NCBI GenBank assembly: GCA_001465935.1
Contig: LNKV01000064.1
Location: 71,418-135,417 of the forward strand
Source of the DNA: Clarireedia homoeocarpa
Taxonomy: Eukaryota > Ascomycota > Leotiomycetes > Helotiales > Rutstroemiaceae
Direction: 5' to 3'
DNA length: 64,000 nt
Below, one piece after another: positions 1 through 12,400 of this stretch (positions are counted from its first letter, which is position 1; every line of letters starts with the position of its first letter). The position numbers and the translations under genes were made by a program. A model generated the notes under the pieces. That model was not told where the DNA came from. It did no database searches and saw only the letters and a list, made by a program, of their open reading frames with translations.

Positions 1-356
1 AAATGTGAGATGTGATATCGCCATGTTTATAACCTGTGTAAGGCTCGGAATATGACTGTACTTCCTAATCGAAAAGAGGCGTACGTGTAATGCGGCTGTA
101 GTTTCGTGGGAATAATTTTCCTAATTCAGTAATTGTTATCTCGTAGAAACAAATTACTGTCCTTGACCCTGAAGCCTGCATGTAAATTCTGTATTGCCGA
201 CATGGTTGGCAATCTTCGATAGCACAACCATAGCCCTTCTCTAAGAACTGCCTAGACATCCTTCTCCATTTGGCCAAATCTAAAGGAGCGAGGTCCTCCT
301 GACGATGTGCAACAAAAGACTCCCCTACTGAACTTGCTCATGTGCTTTGCATAAGA

Positions 357-1233
357 TCAGTCATTGCAAAGGTCTTCCAGTATAGTAAGCATCCTCTTCT
401 GTAAATCTACCAGATCACTTTCATCGATCATCGTCTTTTCCACTCCAGAACCATTGGCGGCATTCGGACCAGGTTCAATCTTCCCTGAAGTTCTTACCAG
501 TTCGCTCTTTGTCCCGAAGAATGGGACTCCCAAGCTCCTCAGTTTTCCATTCATCTCTCGTACCATTTGGGTTTGAGCTTTATAAACCTTCATATCGAAA
601 GTCTCTAACTCCCTGGCCAATTCTTCCGGGCTTGTATTGGAAGCACCAGTCGAAGTTGAGCCTCCGACTGCTTTTCTGGATGGAAGAGTCAGCTTAGGTC
701 ACCAACAACAGTAGCAAGTCAACTTACAGCACCTCTTCCAACTTTCTTTGGCCTTCTTTCCTGGCCTGTTGCTTCTCGATCAGTGCCTGTCGGCCCTTCC
801 ACCATTGCTCTTCATGCTCGTGTTGCACTTTAATCATCTTTGCGTAGAACTTAGTGACCGACCAGAATTACATCTGATGAATGAGGTAACATACCTTTCT
901 GATTTCTTGGAGCACTTGATCGTGCTTGGCCACTGTCCTCATCACACATCTCAGTCCAGCACTCCATTCGATAATTGTAGCCGGATCAACGACTTTTGCG
1001 TTGTTCGAGGGTGCTGGTGTCGGGGCCGACGACATTGGTACAGGCCATTGTTGCTGTTGGCTCGCTGAACCATGTGACCCAACATGCGGTTGCTGCAGTG
1101 AGGCTTGGGGATAGGGATGTTGATGTTGATGCTGAGATTGAGGTTGAGTCTGAGGCTGAGGCTGAGGTTGGGACAGACCGGCTAAAATTTTCATCACAGA
1201 TGCTAGATCCGGGGTTTGGTTTTCAGAGGCCAT
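357..1233 (-). CDS. DUF2458-like conserved fungal protein, 259 aa, three exons
   Basis: Model: exons 1233-895, 849-728 and 675-357, with introns of 45 nt (donor GTATGT) and 52 nt (donor GTAAGT); phases agree and give 259 codons plus stop. The start is the ATG at 1231-1233, which opens MASENQTPDLASVMKIL. Residues about 20-70 are a Gln/Pro/His low-complexity stretch. The centre is charged and probably helical, with a Trp-Trp-Lys-Gly-Arg core in exon 2 (WWKGRQALIEKQQARKEGQ). The C-terminus contains LRSLGVPFF and ends ILEDLCND. The N-terminal DLAS motif and the central WW-x-GR block are what I recall for the uncharacterised fungal DUF2458 family; this is recognition by eye. No enzymatic residues are visible and the function is unknown. 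It is divergently placed with the COX14-like gene, about 400 bp apart. Confidence 0.78.
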
Positions 1234-1633
1234 TGTGTTGCGATATATCTGTCGCTCCTTTGCTCGTGACGTGTGCGTATGTTCTTTTGGTGGATGAGAG
1301 TCGTTATCGGTAGAAAATGTATAGCATATTATCACCTTCGCAGCTAAGCTTTTCAGTCGTCCCAAGAGCTCTTATAGTATTCCTCGATATCCAAGGTAGC
1401 TGCTGTGGTGTTTTTCGCCAATTTGAGTTGTATCTACATCTAATACTCGTTCATTGCAGGAGCTTGAATAACGGACTCAGCAGGGATGCGGGTCTTTCCG
1501 CCCCGCTAAGAAATCTCACTGCAGTTGTCATCGACTTGCAAAACAAAAAAACTCGCCTGACAATCCGGGTTCATCACCAATGTAACAACAGGACCTCAAA
1601 ATCCCAATTTAATCGTCTAATTACAATTTCAAG

Positions 1634-2585
1634 ATGCCGCGCTCAGCAGCAGATGCAACACGATTCACATCCACTACACCCCATGCCTCAGCCAAACAAT
1701 CACTAAGCAAAATGACGAGTGCCATGACCCCTCACAAGCAACCGGGACCACCAGGAGAGACACCACAGCAGAGAGTGAAGAGGTTAAGAGCTGCGGCGGA
1801 CAGAGCGCGAGAAGCGCAGATTTCGACATTTGATAAATTTCTTGTGAAGGGGAGAGTATGGGCGGATAAAGCGCATAGGTTTACGGCATTGAGCTTGATT
1901 GGCATTACTTGTATGGTTATTCTCTGCACAGATTCCCCGTCAATGGGGAGTTTCAAGAATCCCGATTAGACCGGTAGTTTGTGCCTATCGAAGCAATACA
2001 TGTGCTAATTGTTTTTTTGTAGTCGTCGCTGGTGGGGTCACAGTATATGCTCTAGGAGATATGATGATATTCAATCGAAGAAAACGAACCGAATTCTTCG
2101 CCCAACAGAAATTCAAATATGAAATGGCATTGAAGCAAGCAAGGGAAGCGCATGAACTAGGGATGGCGACAGAGTCACAGTTAGAATTTCTAAATAAGGA
2201 AAGAGAGCACCAAGAGAAAGTGAAGCAGTGGGAAGAGGAAAGGAAGAAGAAGGGGATATGGGCACGGAGCAAGGCATGGCTCTTTTCGGGTATGAAAAAA
2301 GAGGATGTAGGAGAAGACTATGGGATTAGCGAGAAGGGAATGGGATACAAGTCATTGAGTGAGGAGGACAATACACCCAGCGAGAGGGAAAGTGATGTTC
2401 TGAGGGCACTTGAGGACAAGAAGTTGGGGCTGCAAGAAAAGGCTAGGAAGGCTTTTGAAGAGGAGAAGGCGAGAGAAAGGAACGGTGGACTTCTGGATAG
2501 AATAGGGACTGATGCGGAGAGATCGGCATCCGAACAAGAAAAATCGCACAAGTCAAGTGGCTGGACTTCGTGGATGGTGAGGTGA
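1634..2585 (+). CDS. COX14-like cytochrome c oxidase assembly protein, 279 aa
   Basis: Two exons, 1634-1910 and 2023-2585, around a 112-nt intron (donor GTATGG, branch-like TGCTAAT, acceptor TTTTTTTGTAG); phase 1 is preserved. The N-terminus (MPRSAADATRFT) is basic and Ser/Thr-rich, as expected for a mitochondrial protein. Next come the conserved RVKRLRAAADRAR block and a single membrane segment spanning the splice junction (about residues 84-104, LSLIGIT plus FVAGGVTVYALGDMM), then NRRKRTEFF. This block-TM-RRKR order matches the COX14 family as I remember it; COX14 is an inner-membrane factor that stabilises newly made Cox1. The remaining 170 residues are highly charged, coiled-coil-like and Glu/Lys-rich, a filamentous-fungal extension absent from the short yeast protein. 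Assignment of the conserved core is fairly confident; the role of the tail is unknown. Confidence 0.75.
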
Positions 2586-2941
2586 AGATTATTTGTTCTT
2601 CAAAATTCAGGTTCAAAAATATGCCAATGTATTATATGGGACGAGCTCCTTTGTCTCTTCCGGGCATGATTGTACTATCTCTGTAAAATTGGAGGCCGAT
2701 TTGGCCAGATCAGCAGCCTTCACTCTTGTATTTGCTCCCCGGTGGTGGTATTATTTACAGCACTCCTGAGTGTATACTCGCATGTTGGATACCAAGGGGA
2801 AATGGTAAGGTTAAGAAGTCAATTATACTGTGGAATATAGTTGTACACAAAATAAGACCAATACCGAATATCCCAACCGCAAAACTACCACATTATTTCT
2901 ATCCCTGCCTGCCATCTCCTCTCAGCATTCACTTCCCCCAA

Positions 2942-3601
2942 TCAAGCATAAAACCACCACCTCCCCAGCGTAACCAGCACGCCTAAAACCGATAAGAAGA
3001 GCGTAAGAATCGTGCACCACCTCTTCGCCCTCCTCAAAAACTCCTCCTCTTCATCTCCATCTTCATCCTCGTCCTCTGCTTCTCCATTCAAGTAAGTCCC
3101 TCCTTCCAGATCCGAATGGTAACATTCCCTTCCCCTTTCAGGAAGGACATCCGAATAAGAGCGCGGGTAGAAAGGGATTTGCGTTCGCGTCGATGAGCCG
3201 GATGATAACGAGGAATGCGAGGAGCGGGATGACGAGGGGACTAATGAGGGATATCGGGTGCCGTCTGTGTGAGGAGTGAACGGCGATAATAGGAAAGGGA
3301 GAACAGGAGTGGGCGCGGAGTTGGATGTTATATTTAGGTAGTATACAGAGTGGTTGGGTTGAGTCTGGAGAAGGGGTTGAGTATCCGAGGTTTCCAGATA
3401 TGGGGTATGAAAATGTTTTTGCGACTGGGATTGACGATCCGGCAGTTGCGGTTGAGGCTGATGTCGAGGCTTATGGGTTGGTGACTGTGGGGATACAGAA
3501 AGCGAAGTAACTGTAGATTCGCTGCTAGAGGGGTAATTTGTCGGAGGCGGGAATCGAAAGGCCGAGAGGGAGTCGATTTGCAGCACAGGTGGTCTAGCCA
3601 T
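2942..3601 (-). CDS. Tail-anchored hypothetical protein, 219 aa
   Basis: Single uninterrupted exon starting at ATG 3601-3599 (MARPPVLQIDSLSAF). The first 150 residues are Ser/Pro/Thr/Gln-rich and look disordered. They are followed by an acidic run (EDEDEDGDEEEE, about residues 175-187), a short basic patch (RRAKRW), and one hydrophobic segment at the extreme C-terminus (about residues 195-218, TILTLFLSVLGVLVTLGRWW). There is no signal peptide. This is the layout of a tail-anchored protein inserted post-translationally into the ER or mitochondrial outer membrane with its bulk in the cytosol; that is inference from topology alone. I do not recognise a family. It converges on the COX14-like gene, with about 360 bp between their stops. 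Confidence 0.6.
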   Translation of the reverse strand: MARPPVLQIDSLSAFRFPPPTNYPSSSESTVTSLSVSPQSPTHKPRHQPQPQLPDRQSQSQKHFHTPYLETSDTQPLLQTQPNHSVYYLNITSNSAPTPVLPFLLSPFTPHTDGTRYPSLVPSSSRSSHSSLSSGSSTRTQIPFYPRSYSDVLPERGRECYHSDLEGGTYLNGEAEDEDEDGDEEEEFLRRAKRWCTILTLFLSVLGVLVTLGRWWFYA

Positions 3602-4893
3602 TTCTACAGAGCCAGGAGAGAACTGTTGAACGTGTCCCCTAAGGGTAAGTTCAGTTATGTGGTATCTTCAGTCCAATTCCTTTTGGGGTTTCAATGAATA
3701 CGGGGCCTTGAGACTGATATGCTATGCCCTAAAGCTTGATCGAGGGAGAGTCTTCAAGATAGCAGAAGAATATCCGGAGCTTGTGTCTTCACGCGTAATA
3801 ACTGTGACAGGGTTTGATGGTGGGATGTGAAAGAAAACCACGTAACTTCGGAGAGAGTATCCAAAACGGTGCATCAATAAGTTGTCATTAGAGATTGTAA
3901 ACCTTTCATGCGGCTTCGGAGTCTTAGTGCTCTACTGGTCTTTTGCCAACAGAGCTGAGATCCTGTTTGAATAGCGAGTAACTTGCTATATATGCTAGAA
4001 AATCGTGCTGGCGGTGGTCTAGAATAGAGTAAGGTGAGGATCACCAATCGAACTTCCTTATTGATGCGAAAAAACAGTCAGGATTCCGATTCGATGAATC
4101 CTCGTCGATGTAATGCTCCTCGTTCAAACGTAGTATCTATGAAGGTGATGCGGTTGTGGCTTGTGCAGAAGGCACCACCCAGTTGGTCCGGGTTGGTGTG
4201 TGGTAGAGGTAAGATCCTGTACTCAAGTACGTAAAGGGAGATCGATCTGGCTAACAGCCAAACTTCTAATTCAGATTATCGAACAATTAACCAAATCTTT
4301 GCGTCCTTCTAGACTATTGTTACTTAGACAAATAGACAAGTGAAAGTTCTAACATAGTTGTGTGAAGACAAATTAGGAAACGAATTGAACAAACGAAACT
4401 ATTGCAATTAATGCAGCTTCGGAAGTAAACTGGATTTAGATGTACAGAATAAGATTTCGTTCGCTCTGAATTATCAATTGAAATTTCATAGCTGTTGGGA
4501 CGAGAATATATAGAACAGTAGATAACAAGGCAGTAAACTTCCTGTTGTACTTCTGAAACACATCACTCGGCGCGCTCGCTCCAGGTGGCCGCCCTTCGAC
4601 CACAAGACACAGGGTTAAACTGAAAGGCCCGAAAATGGTACCAAGCTTCAAATCTGTTCTCGAATTCATCTCGATATACCAGCTTTCAAATTTGCAAATG
4701 GTCGAATATCGGTATTTCGGGATGGGGAAAAGCCAAAGCGTTGTTATATTTTGTGGTGAAGGTATGCCTTTTATCTCCTCAACCCTATGGATTAACATAC
4801 ACCCAGCTCTGCAGAGCTTGCATGACCGAGTAAATTCCCATTGCTCCCGACCCTTTATTCACCCATGATCGCAACCAATCAACGAAATTTTTT
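3602..4893. other. Intergenic, about 1.3 kb, no convincing gene
   Basis: Short open frames occur on both strands (for example 4436-4798 minus and 4635-4868 plus), but none has a recognisable motif, a plausible splice structure or coding-like composition. It probably holds the promoter of the tail-anchored gene at its left end and the 3' untranslated region of the S28 gene at its right end. Confidence 0.5.
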
Positions 4894-5278
4894 TTATCTC
4901 AATCTTCTAGCCTCACGTTCGGACTCGAGTAGGCAGAGAATGTCATCTTCGCGGACTATTTTGTGGCATGTTAGCTTTCCGACCGCATCCTGGACCCTTG
5001 GATTTCCTAGCAAATATTTTCTCTGCGAGTCTCGGGAAGAAATGGGATAGAAAGTTATAAGTTTCGTACCTGGGCCCTTGACATTACGAATGATGCTACG
5101 GGTGGTGTCGTCCATGAACTCAACTCTGACTTGAGTAACACCTCCACGGGAACCTGCAAACCAAAATTGGTCAGAATTTCATCGTTCAAAATCTGCAGAT
5201 ATCCAATTTCAACATACCAGTTCGGCCCAAAACACGGGTGACCTTAACGAGCTTGACGGGGACCTTTGCTGAATCCAT
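4894..5278 (-). CDS. rps28: 40S ribosomal protein S28 (eS28), 68 aa, three exons
   Basis: Exons 5278-5218, 5153-5070 and 4955-4894; introns of 64 nt (donor GTATGT) and 114 nt (donor GTACGA). Splicing gives exactly 68 codons, matching eS28 (67-69 aa in eukaryotes). Diagnostic stretches are KLVKVTRVLGRTGSRGG, the junction-spanning VTQVRVEFMDD, TTRSIIRNVKGPVREDDIL, and the terminal ESEREARRLR typical of the family. eS28 is a small OB-fold protein of the 40S head near the mRNA exit channel. The gene is transcribed divergently from HIS1, with 613 bp between the start codons. Two introns in so short a gene is common for fungal ribosomal protein genes. Very secure call. Confidence 0.96.
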
Positions 5279-5630
5279 TTTTGCGATCTGCTGAAATATT
5301 AGTAAGTGAATGGATGCTTCAGCACGGCCGCAGACTGACAGAATGAATGCGCGGCGGATTCTAGAGGTTGTGAGGTTGCTGAATTATCTTGGCTGGTTGT
5401 CGAATCGATAATTTGGTGATGAATATTTTTGGCTGATGGGGCGTATGAGTTTAGGGCAAGAAATTCTCGGTAACATTTAGTGTGGGAGCTTTTCGACATT
5501 TATGCACTAAGACGGATTAGAACTAGCAAAATTCTTTTATCGCAAGATTCCGAAAAAAGAGTGTGAAGCTACATTTCACGTGGGGCAGTTTCTGGGTGAC
5601 GACGGCACGGCGGGCAATGATTTGGAGGGA

Positions 5631-5637
5631 GAGTCAT
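5631..5637 (-). promoter_or_regulatory. Gcn4/CpcA-type amino-acid control element in the S28-HIS1 divergent promoter
   Basis: The top strand reads GAGTCAT, that is ATGACTC on the bottom strand, the core half-palindrome recognised by Gcn4/CPC1/CpcA bZIP factors. It lies about 255 bp upstream of the HIS1 start. General amino-acid control of HIS1 through such sites is established in yeast and filamentous fungi; activity of this particular site is inferred. A 7-bp match alone could be chance. Confidence 0.45.
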
Positions 5638-5853
5638 AGTTAATCCTAACAAAAATCTTGTCGCTTTGCTAGCCAACCCTTCACATTGTTACACTTGCAC
5701 AACATCCAATTCGTGCTATATTTCTGTATGGCCTCGTTTTCTTGACTTCATATCCAATCAATCATCCACACATTCCTTCCATTCCGGCTGTTTGTATTCT
5801 ATACTACTACCCCGCGATCAGAGTGAATATCTTCCTTGCCATCTTGCACCGCA

Positions 5854-5859
5854 TATAAA
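5854..5859 (+). promoter_or_regulatory. Possible TATA box of HIS1
   Basis: TATAAA sits 33 bp before the HIS1 ATG, close for a TATA element but possible with a very short leader. It is seen directly; its role is inferred. Confidence 0.3.
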
Positions 5860-5891
5860 GCACATTTAACAGCACCCTCTCTCTAGCCATA

Positions 5892-7173
5892 ATGGATCTC
5901 GTCAATCAGTAAGGCACTTTATTTTTGCAACCCTCCGTCAACCCTCCGTCGACATGTCTCCAACTGCTGAGGGTTTCCATGAAGTGTTCGCTAACAATCC
6001 GCGAAGTTTAGAAGGAAGGTTACTGTTCGCAGTCCCTAAAAGTGAGTCATGATCCTTGACCTGCTCTAGAATCTTTTGCTGCCGAAGATGGACGCTTATT
6101 CGAACCATAGAGGGGAGACTTTTACAAGCAGCGCTCAACCTTCTCGAAGGAGCGGATATTCAATTCAGACGCGAATCGAGGCTCGACATAGCGCTAGTCA
6201 AGAACCTACCCATTGCACTCATTTTCCTCCCCGCTGTTGATATTCCTACATTTGTTGGAGAAGGTCGTGTGAGTCTTGGTATAACTGGACGAGATACAGT
6301 TGCCGAGCATGCCGCCGGAGTTGAAGCTACCCGAAGAGGAAGAGCCGACTCAGGAAAATCAACACCAGTTGAAGAGGTCGAGCAAGGATGTGAAGAAGTA
6401 ATGGATTTGAGCTTTGGTGCTTGCAAATTGCAAGTTCAAGTACCGGAGAAGGGATCATATACCAAGCCATCCGACTTAATTGGGAAGAATATCGGTACCA
6501 GTTTCGTTCACTTGACGGAGGACTATTTCGCTGCATTGGAAGCTGAAGCAGAGCCTACAACAAACGGAGAGGGCAAGCCAAGGCGCAAGTTGAAGACAAA
6601 GATTATCGAGTTGAGTGGAAGTGTTGAAGCTGCATGCGCTTTGGGAGTAGCAGACGGAATTGTCGATCTTGTTGGTAAGCAACCAATTGTTAGAAGGAAA
6701 GGCAGGGTTTCTGCTAACGATCAATAGAATCCGGCGAAACCATGAAAGCAGCAGGTCTAAAGGCAATTGACACAGTTGTATCGAGCACAGCAATTCTTGT
6801 GAAATCCAAGAACCCCTCAAATCCAGCATTAGTCGAGCTCATTGCCTCACGGATAAGAGGTGTCATTAGTAGGCCTTCCAAAAAAAAAAAAAAAAAACAT
6901 GCTTTCTCTGACGTATCGCTAACTCTGAATCCAACAGCTGCCCAGAAATATGTCCTCTGTCAGTATAATGTCGAAAGATCCGCCTTAGCAGCTGCAGTCA
7001 AGATCACTCCTGGCAAACGCGCACCCACAATCAACGCTCTCGAGGAAGAAGGCTGGGTAGCTGTCAGCTCAATGGTAGAGAAGAAGAAGATCGCCACAGT
7101 GATGGATGACTTGAGCGAGATTGGTGCATCGGATATTTTAGTTCTTGATATTGCGAACACGAGAGCTGGGTGA
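5892..7173 (+). CDS. his1: ATP phosphoribosyltransferase (HIS1), 330 aa, five exons
   Basis: Catalyses ATP + PRPP to phosphoribosyl-ATP, the committed and histidine-inhibited first step of histidine biosynthesis, in the cytosol. Exons 5892-5908, 6007-6041, 6111-6674, 6728-6868 and 6938-7173; all phases agree. Exon 1 encodes only MDLVN plus two bases, and joining exons 1-3 yields MDLVNHLEGRLLFAVPKKGR, the expected N-terminus. Family motifs follow: ADIQFRRESRLDIALVKNLP, DIPTFVGEGRVSLGITGRD (catalytic core), then SGSVEAACALGVADGIVDLVESGETMKA-type PRPP-loop sequence near residues 215-240. The final exon is the regulatory ACT-like domain (ITAQKYVLCQYNV, EEEGWVAVSSMVEKKK) that binds histidine. It is a long-form HisG with a Lys/Arg-rich insertion of about 30 residues (EPTTNGEGKPRRKLKTK). 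Intron 4 contains an A run near 6881. Very secure. Confidence 0.96.
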
Positions 7174-7612
7174 AGCTTGAGGTCCAATTTAGGATGGAGA
7201 TATAAAGCTGATTGGATAGGGACATGAAAGGGGGCTGGAGGAGGAAGAATACCCAATTTTAGACAGGCTTGGATGTGGTTGAGCATCTGGGCTGCAATTG
7301 AAAAGCGCAGAATTTTGACAAATATGATAGGTAGGGGAGCCACTATATAGACGAAGGCCAGGATAGGTCATGAGAGGATAGGATAGACAAAATAAATCTA
7401 ACAATGCCAGTACTCATTACCGCATCTTCACAAGGAGCACTTGTGTCCTTTTCCACCTGTCCATTTTCTCCACCCAATCTTGGATGAAAGATCTGTGGTT
7501 CCAATTCGAGTACCATACGCAGCTTTCCGTGCAAGTGATGTGTATTGTGAGAAATGATCACTCTTAGATATCAAGATCCTCTTTATCTTTCATTCATATT
7601 ACATCATATTAC

Positions 7613-7616
<4 letters not shown>

Positions 7617-7659
<43 letters not shown>
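7617..7659. repeat. (TC)n microsatellite, about 21 units
   Basis: Uninterrupted dinucleotide run, seen directly. It lies in the 3' flank of HIS1. Confidence 0.95.
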
Positions 7660-7663
<4 letters not shown>

Positions 7664-7817
7664 ACCTTTCCCTTCCTTCCTTCTAGCCCCGTAGTGGTGG
7701 CAATCTTTGTAGATATATATATGTGTACATAGATAGATATGAAACGGAACAAAAACCGAGCAGGAGGAGCAGGAGGAGCAGGAGCAGGTACTTGACTTGA
7801 CTTGACTTGATTAATGT

Positions 7818-7849
<32 letters not shown>
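7818..7849. repeat. (GAT)n microsatellite, about 10 units
   Basis: Uninterrupted trinucleotide run, seen directly, in the same spacer as the (TC)n run. Confidence 0.95.
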
Positions 7850-8735
7850 GTAAGTTACGTACGTTACGTTACCTGATACGGTATGGAAATGGGAGGAGAG
7901 GAGAGAGGTTCGCTTGACTGAAGAGAAAGAAGGGAAGAAAGAAAGAAAGAAAGTGTTTTATATTATATTATATATAGTTAGTTTGAAGGGTTGGGGCACC
8001 TCATCTCACCCGCCCATCTACCTACCTACCTACCTACCTACCTGCTCGCCCACATCATATCCAACATCCACTCCTTCCCCCCTTCCTAGCCTCCATTCCA
8101 ACTATAACCATAACCATAACTATCACAAGAATCACAATCAAATCAAATCAAATCCACAATCAACCGCAGCAAAAAGATAAATCAACCAGAAGTGCACACA
8201 TCCACATCATATAAAGTAGACTCAAGTAAACCAAGTAAGTAAGTAAGTAAGTAAGTAGTAATTCGCTTTGTTCGCTTCACTCCGCCCAGCCCGCCCGACA
8301 CAGCATCATGTAAATATATTTTTTTCTCCCGCTCTCGCTCGCTGGCTCATCCATCCATACATATATCATGCATGCCACGGCATGCCGTCCACGTCTTCCC
8401 ACACCATGAAATACAAATCGCAACCTTCTTTATCCATTCATCCATCCATCCATCCATTTACCGGGCAGCCCGTCCATCCATCTGATGACCCGATCTCGAG
8501 AGTTTAACCAAACTCCTTTCAGCCGCCCAGCTAAACTCAACTCAACTCAACTCGATTCCCAGCCACAAGCCCATCCCTATCCATCCCTAACCCCAGCCGC
8601 AAACCGCGCATATCGAAAGTGTATATTAAAAAGATCCTAAGTAAAATAAAAAGATGGTCTAAAAGACAAAGCAAGAACAACAGAAGTTTGTCCCTTCTTT
8701 CCCTGCTTCCATCCATCCGTCCATCTGTCTATCCA

Positions 8736-8737
<2 letters not shown>

Positions 8738-8768
<31 letters not shown>
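8738..8768. repeat. (CA)n microsatellite, about 15 units
   Basis: Uninterrupted dinucleotide run, seen directly, in the 3' flank of the Rho-GEF gene. Confidence 0.95.
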
Positions 8769-8770
<2 letters not shown>

Positions 8771-9417
8771 ACTACCACAAGCCCAGCAGAAAAAGACACA
8801 GCCTAACCAAGTCAAATCAAACCAGTCCTCTTCAAAAAATTTCTCGAAAAGGGATAAAAAAAAAAGATCATATCATATCGTCGTTCATAAAAAAGGTTTG
8901 CCAGAGTGCTTTGTCTCCAAAAAACAAAAGAAACTTAAAAGCAAAGACCTCAAGGGAAAATATAATCGTAGGCAGTATCGCTGACTCGAATCAAAGATGC
9001 TCCACGATCCATACATATTATTTGTTTGAAAAAAATCGAAAGGTCGCTTTTCGAATATATTCGAAAATCGCACAAAAAAACCAACGAAGAGAAAGATAAT
9101 CAAGGCAATCAATCAATCAATCCATATAAACGCCCATCCGTCCGCCCTCCCTTTCCCTTTCCCTCAAAATCGATCGCCCTCCCCCTAGGCATGACTGAAT
9201 ATGTAAAGCCGGGAATATCTTCAAGTCCATTCCATTCGAAAACCGCCCCCAAGCCCCCAGCCAGAACTAACCCACGCAGTGCCGAATTGCTGCTTTTGTT
9301 GTTGTATGGGGAATCAATCGCAGGGGAATATTTATTTAAAAACGCCAAAGCCATATCGGTATCGAACTATAACGAAGGAAAAAAAGAAAAAAAAAAAAAA
9401 AGTTAAAACGCCGTGTT

Positions 9418-12400
9418 TTAGTCCGCTACGAGACGTGCAAAATGTTTGCTCCAGATCCAACCAACTTGATTATTATCATCATCTTGGTTTTTGGCCAACC
9501 AAAGTTCGCCCTTTTCTCCAATGACGTCAAAGATCTGAATTCACAATTAGCTTTTGGATTGGGGATGAAAAAGGGGTTTCAAGACAAACTTACTTCACCG
9601 GCAGAATATGTAAGGTAAGGGTATCCAGCTTCTGTCTTGGTAGCCTCGATATGGAATTCGAAGAGACTTGCGGCTAAATAAATCACATTGTAACGACTCC
9701 CATGGGGCCGCTCATGTGAAGAAGCTCTAGAAGATCGTGCGCTGTCTTCTGGTCCATCAGATAGAGGCATTGCGGAATGAAAGATCCCAGAGAAGGGCCT
9801 CTGCTCTCTCTCTCTAATTGGACCATCGATAAGATAAGACGCAGATGCCTGTGTCGAGCTCGATTCTCTACGATGGGCTAGATCAGTGCTAATTCTAGGA
9901 ATACCTCCATTATCGGAAGCCATACTTCGTGAAGTAGGCGGTCGGGTGGAGCTGTGTACCCTCGATCCACCATGCTCAGGACTAGCAGGTGTTACAAACC
10001 CACCAATGGAATAACTGTTGCTATATGCCGCGGGTTGATAGGGCGCATGCGGAAGTCCAGGCCCAGTGGCAAGAATTGGAGAAAATGAGAATTGTCCACT
10101 AAGACGTTTTGCAAACTCCGGTGTAGGTAAACTCGGCGAGTGCGATTTGTCGTTTGTTGCTACAGAGAGCCCTCGTGAGCGGTATGACGACTCGGAGCGT
10201 CGGCCCTTAGCGTCTTTTATGCTAGAAGCGCTACTGGCATCATGATTGTCGGCATCCTGAATCGATACAGCCGCTGACCAATTTCCGCCCTCCTTGAAGG
10301 TTCCATTGATAATACTCAATTCCTGAGCCCGAGCCTCAACATACTTATAGTCCCGGTTGAATGCATGAAGGATGTCCATAGTATCCTTTGGCATTTGATT
10401 CGTATCCAGCACCGTCTTCACCTTCTCTTGCCATGTACGATACCACGTAGTTTGTATGTCAACGAGGTTACCAAGACAGATCCTACCAATCTTTTCAGTC
10501 AGGGCCGAAAGTTTTGGCAGTTCCATTTTCAACGTTTCATTCAAAGCTTCGTATTGGCTGACCAACTCCTCGAGTCTTTCATCGATCCTCTTGCCAGCGG
10601 CTTTATTGACGAGGTATTTCTCATAGTCGACCCGTCTCTTAGCGCGTTTCTTCATGGCAAGAAGAGGTGGTGAATAAGAATGGATGACGGATTCGAAGGG
10701 ACCAATAACTCGTTGACGAATATCATTGACCTACTTGACGTCAGACAAATCACAGCAGGTAAACAGGCAGTAAAAACTTACATGGCTTTCCAAAGCAACA
10801 CTTCCCATATCCCTCATCGACAAGCTGAACTGTGACCAGCGACTTTCAATCTCGGGATAAGCACTCTGGCTCATTCGCATGACAAGTTCCATTGCAGAAA
10901 GATATCGAAGGAAATCGCTGACATAGGTCGCCACCTGTCGAGTGTAATATTCGACATCACGTAGCACTACCTGGAGGCGCAGATAATCATGACCAAACTT
11001 ATCATGTAGCTTCGCGTATACCTCGTCATCATGAGGCCGGACAGCATCTGATTGCGCCTTATCTGAGCGTCGTCCAAATGCTTTAGCCAGACCAGTGCGG
11101 ACTTCGGATTCTTTTCGCTTTCGGCCAACGATCTTCCCAACCATATGAATACGCTTCTTGAGATCATCAATATTCTTCAACAGATTTAATAATTCGCGAA
11201 GAGCGGCTTGGAGGGATTCATAATCCGGATGATCTTCAGGAGTATGCTTAACAAGTGATTGCAATAGTAATTGGTATCGCGTAATGCGTTGAACAGGTTT
11301 AACCAGTAGAGCATCAAGATCCCAGGCTGCGGTAAGATCTTTGGCATGATGATTACATTGGACAAGCCAGACTTTCACAGCAGGATCTTTTTCCAAGGTC
11401 TTCAAGCGATTACTAGCCAGTTCGCTATTTTTCAAGAAGTCTGTGTAAAGGTTTTGCATTTCTTGCAAATGTTTACCGAAGGCATGGCCAATGAAAGTCT
11501 TCCGGTCCTTTTCTTCGATTACATCGTTTGATTCCGCAGGAGCCGAGGAATTAGAACTCTGGGGTCCTGCAGATATCGGGGTGTTGACGGTGGTCGTGGT
11601 CCCAGATGTCGACCCAGTGGTACGGCTTTGCCTGACTTTGCCCTTATTTGTATACACACTTGCACCGGCGGCCTTCAAATCAGCAAGAAGTTTTGATGAG
11701 AATACAATGAGCTCATCACAATTTCGGAAAATGACTTTGATGTCAAAGCCATCCAGCTTCGGGCATGCTTCAGCAGTTCCTTTGTAGATTTCCTCAACAA
11801 CGATCATATCCTTGAGGTATGCGCCTTCAGTATCAATAATTTCTTCGATGATCTTTCGTCGCGTGAATAAGCGTTGGCTTCTGTCCTTGGCATCTTTGTC
11901 TTCTTGAGTAGCGGGCGGTAACTGTGGCACGGGAGGTATTCCAGATCCTTGGGGCAGGGAAACGTCCTCTTGTGATATTTGAGTGCTGGATCGAGGGGTA
12001 GATAGTGATGGCCGAGGGGAATATGTATCGTCACTAGTACGTCTGGACTCCGCTTGACCATTGGTGTCATTCTGGCTCGACTGGTATATGCTTGATGACG
12101 GGCGATCTTCAGATGCGTTAGGCGGGGGCGGTGTTCGAGTTGGAGGAGGAATAGAATATGTGACATCCAGATGGTTCGTTTGTTCTGAGGAAGGTGGGGG
12201 CGTTTCACTCGTCCAGTACGGCACAGTCGGGACGCTGTACACAGTATCGGGATCAAAGCCTAGGCCGAAACCATTATGCGACGTCAAATTTGCTAGCTCA
12301 GGAATATCAATAGAGAATTCCTCGCCAGTCTGCACTGGTAACTGCGGGGGTGATGGTGGGAGGTTGGTGGGTGGTGTGGGTCTTCGTTCAGACTCCGCAA

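Larger units (their letters stand above)
7174..9417. other. Intergenic, 2.2 kb, rich in microsatellites, no gene seen
   Basis: Two genes converge on this stretch (HIS1 from the left, the Rho-GEF from the right), yet it is long for a terminator-terminator spacer. It contains CT, GAT, CTAC, TAAG, CATC and CA tandem repeats and several A runs. Open frames inside it are short and repeat-driven. No tRNA or other RNA signature was spotted. Confidence 0.5.
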
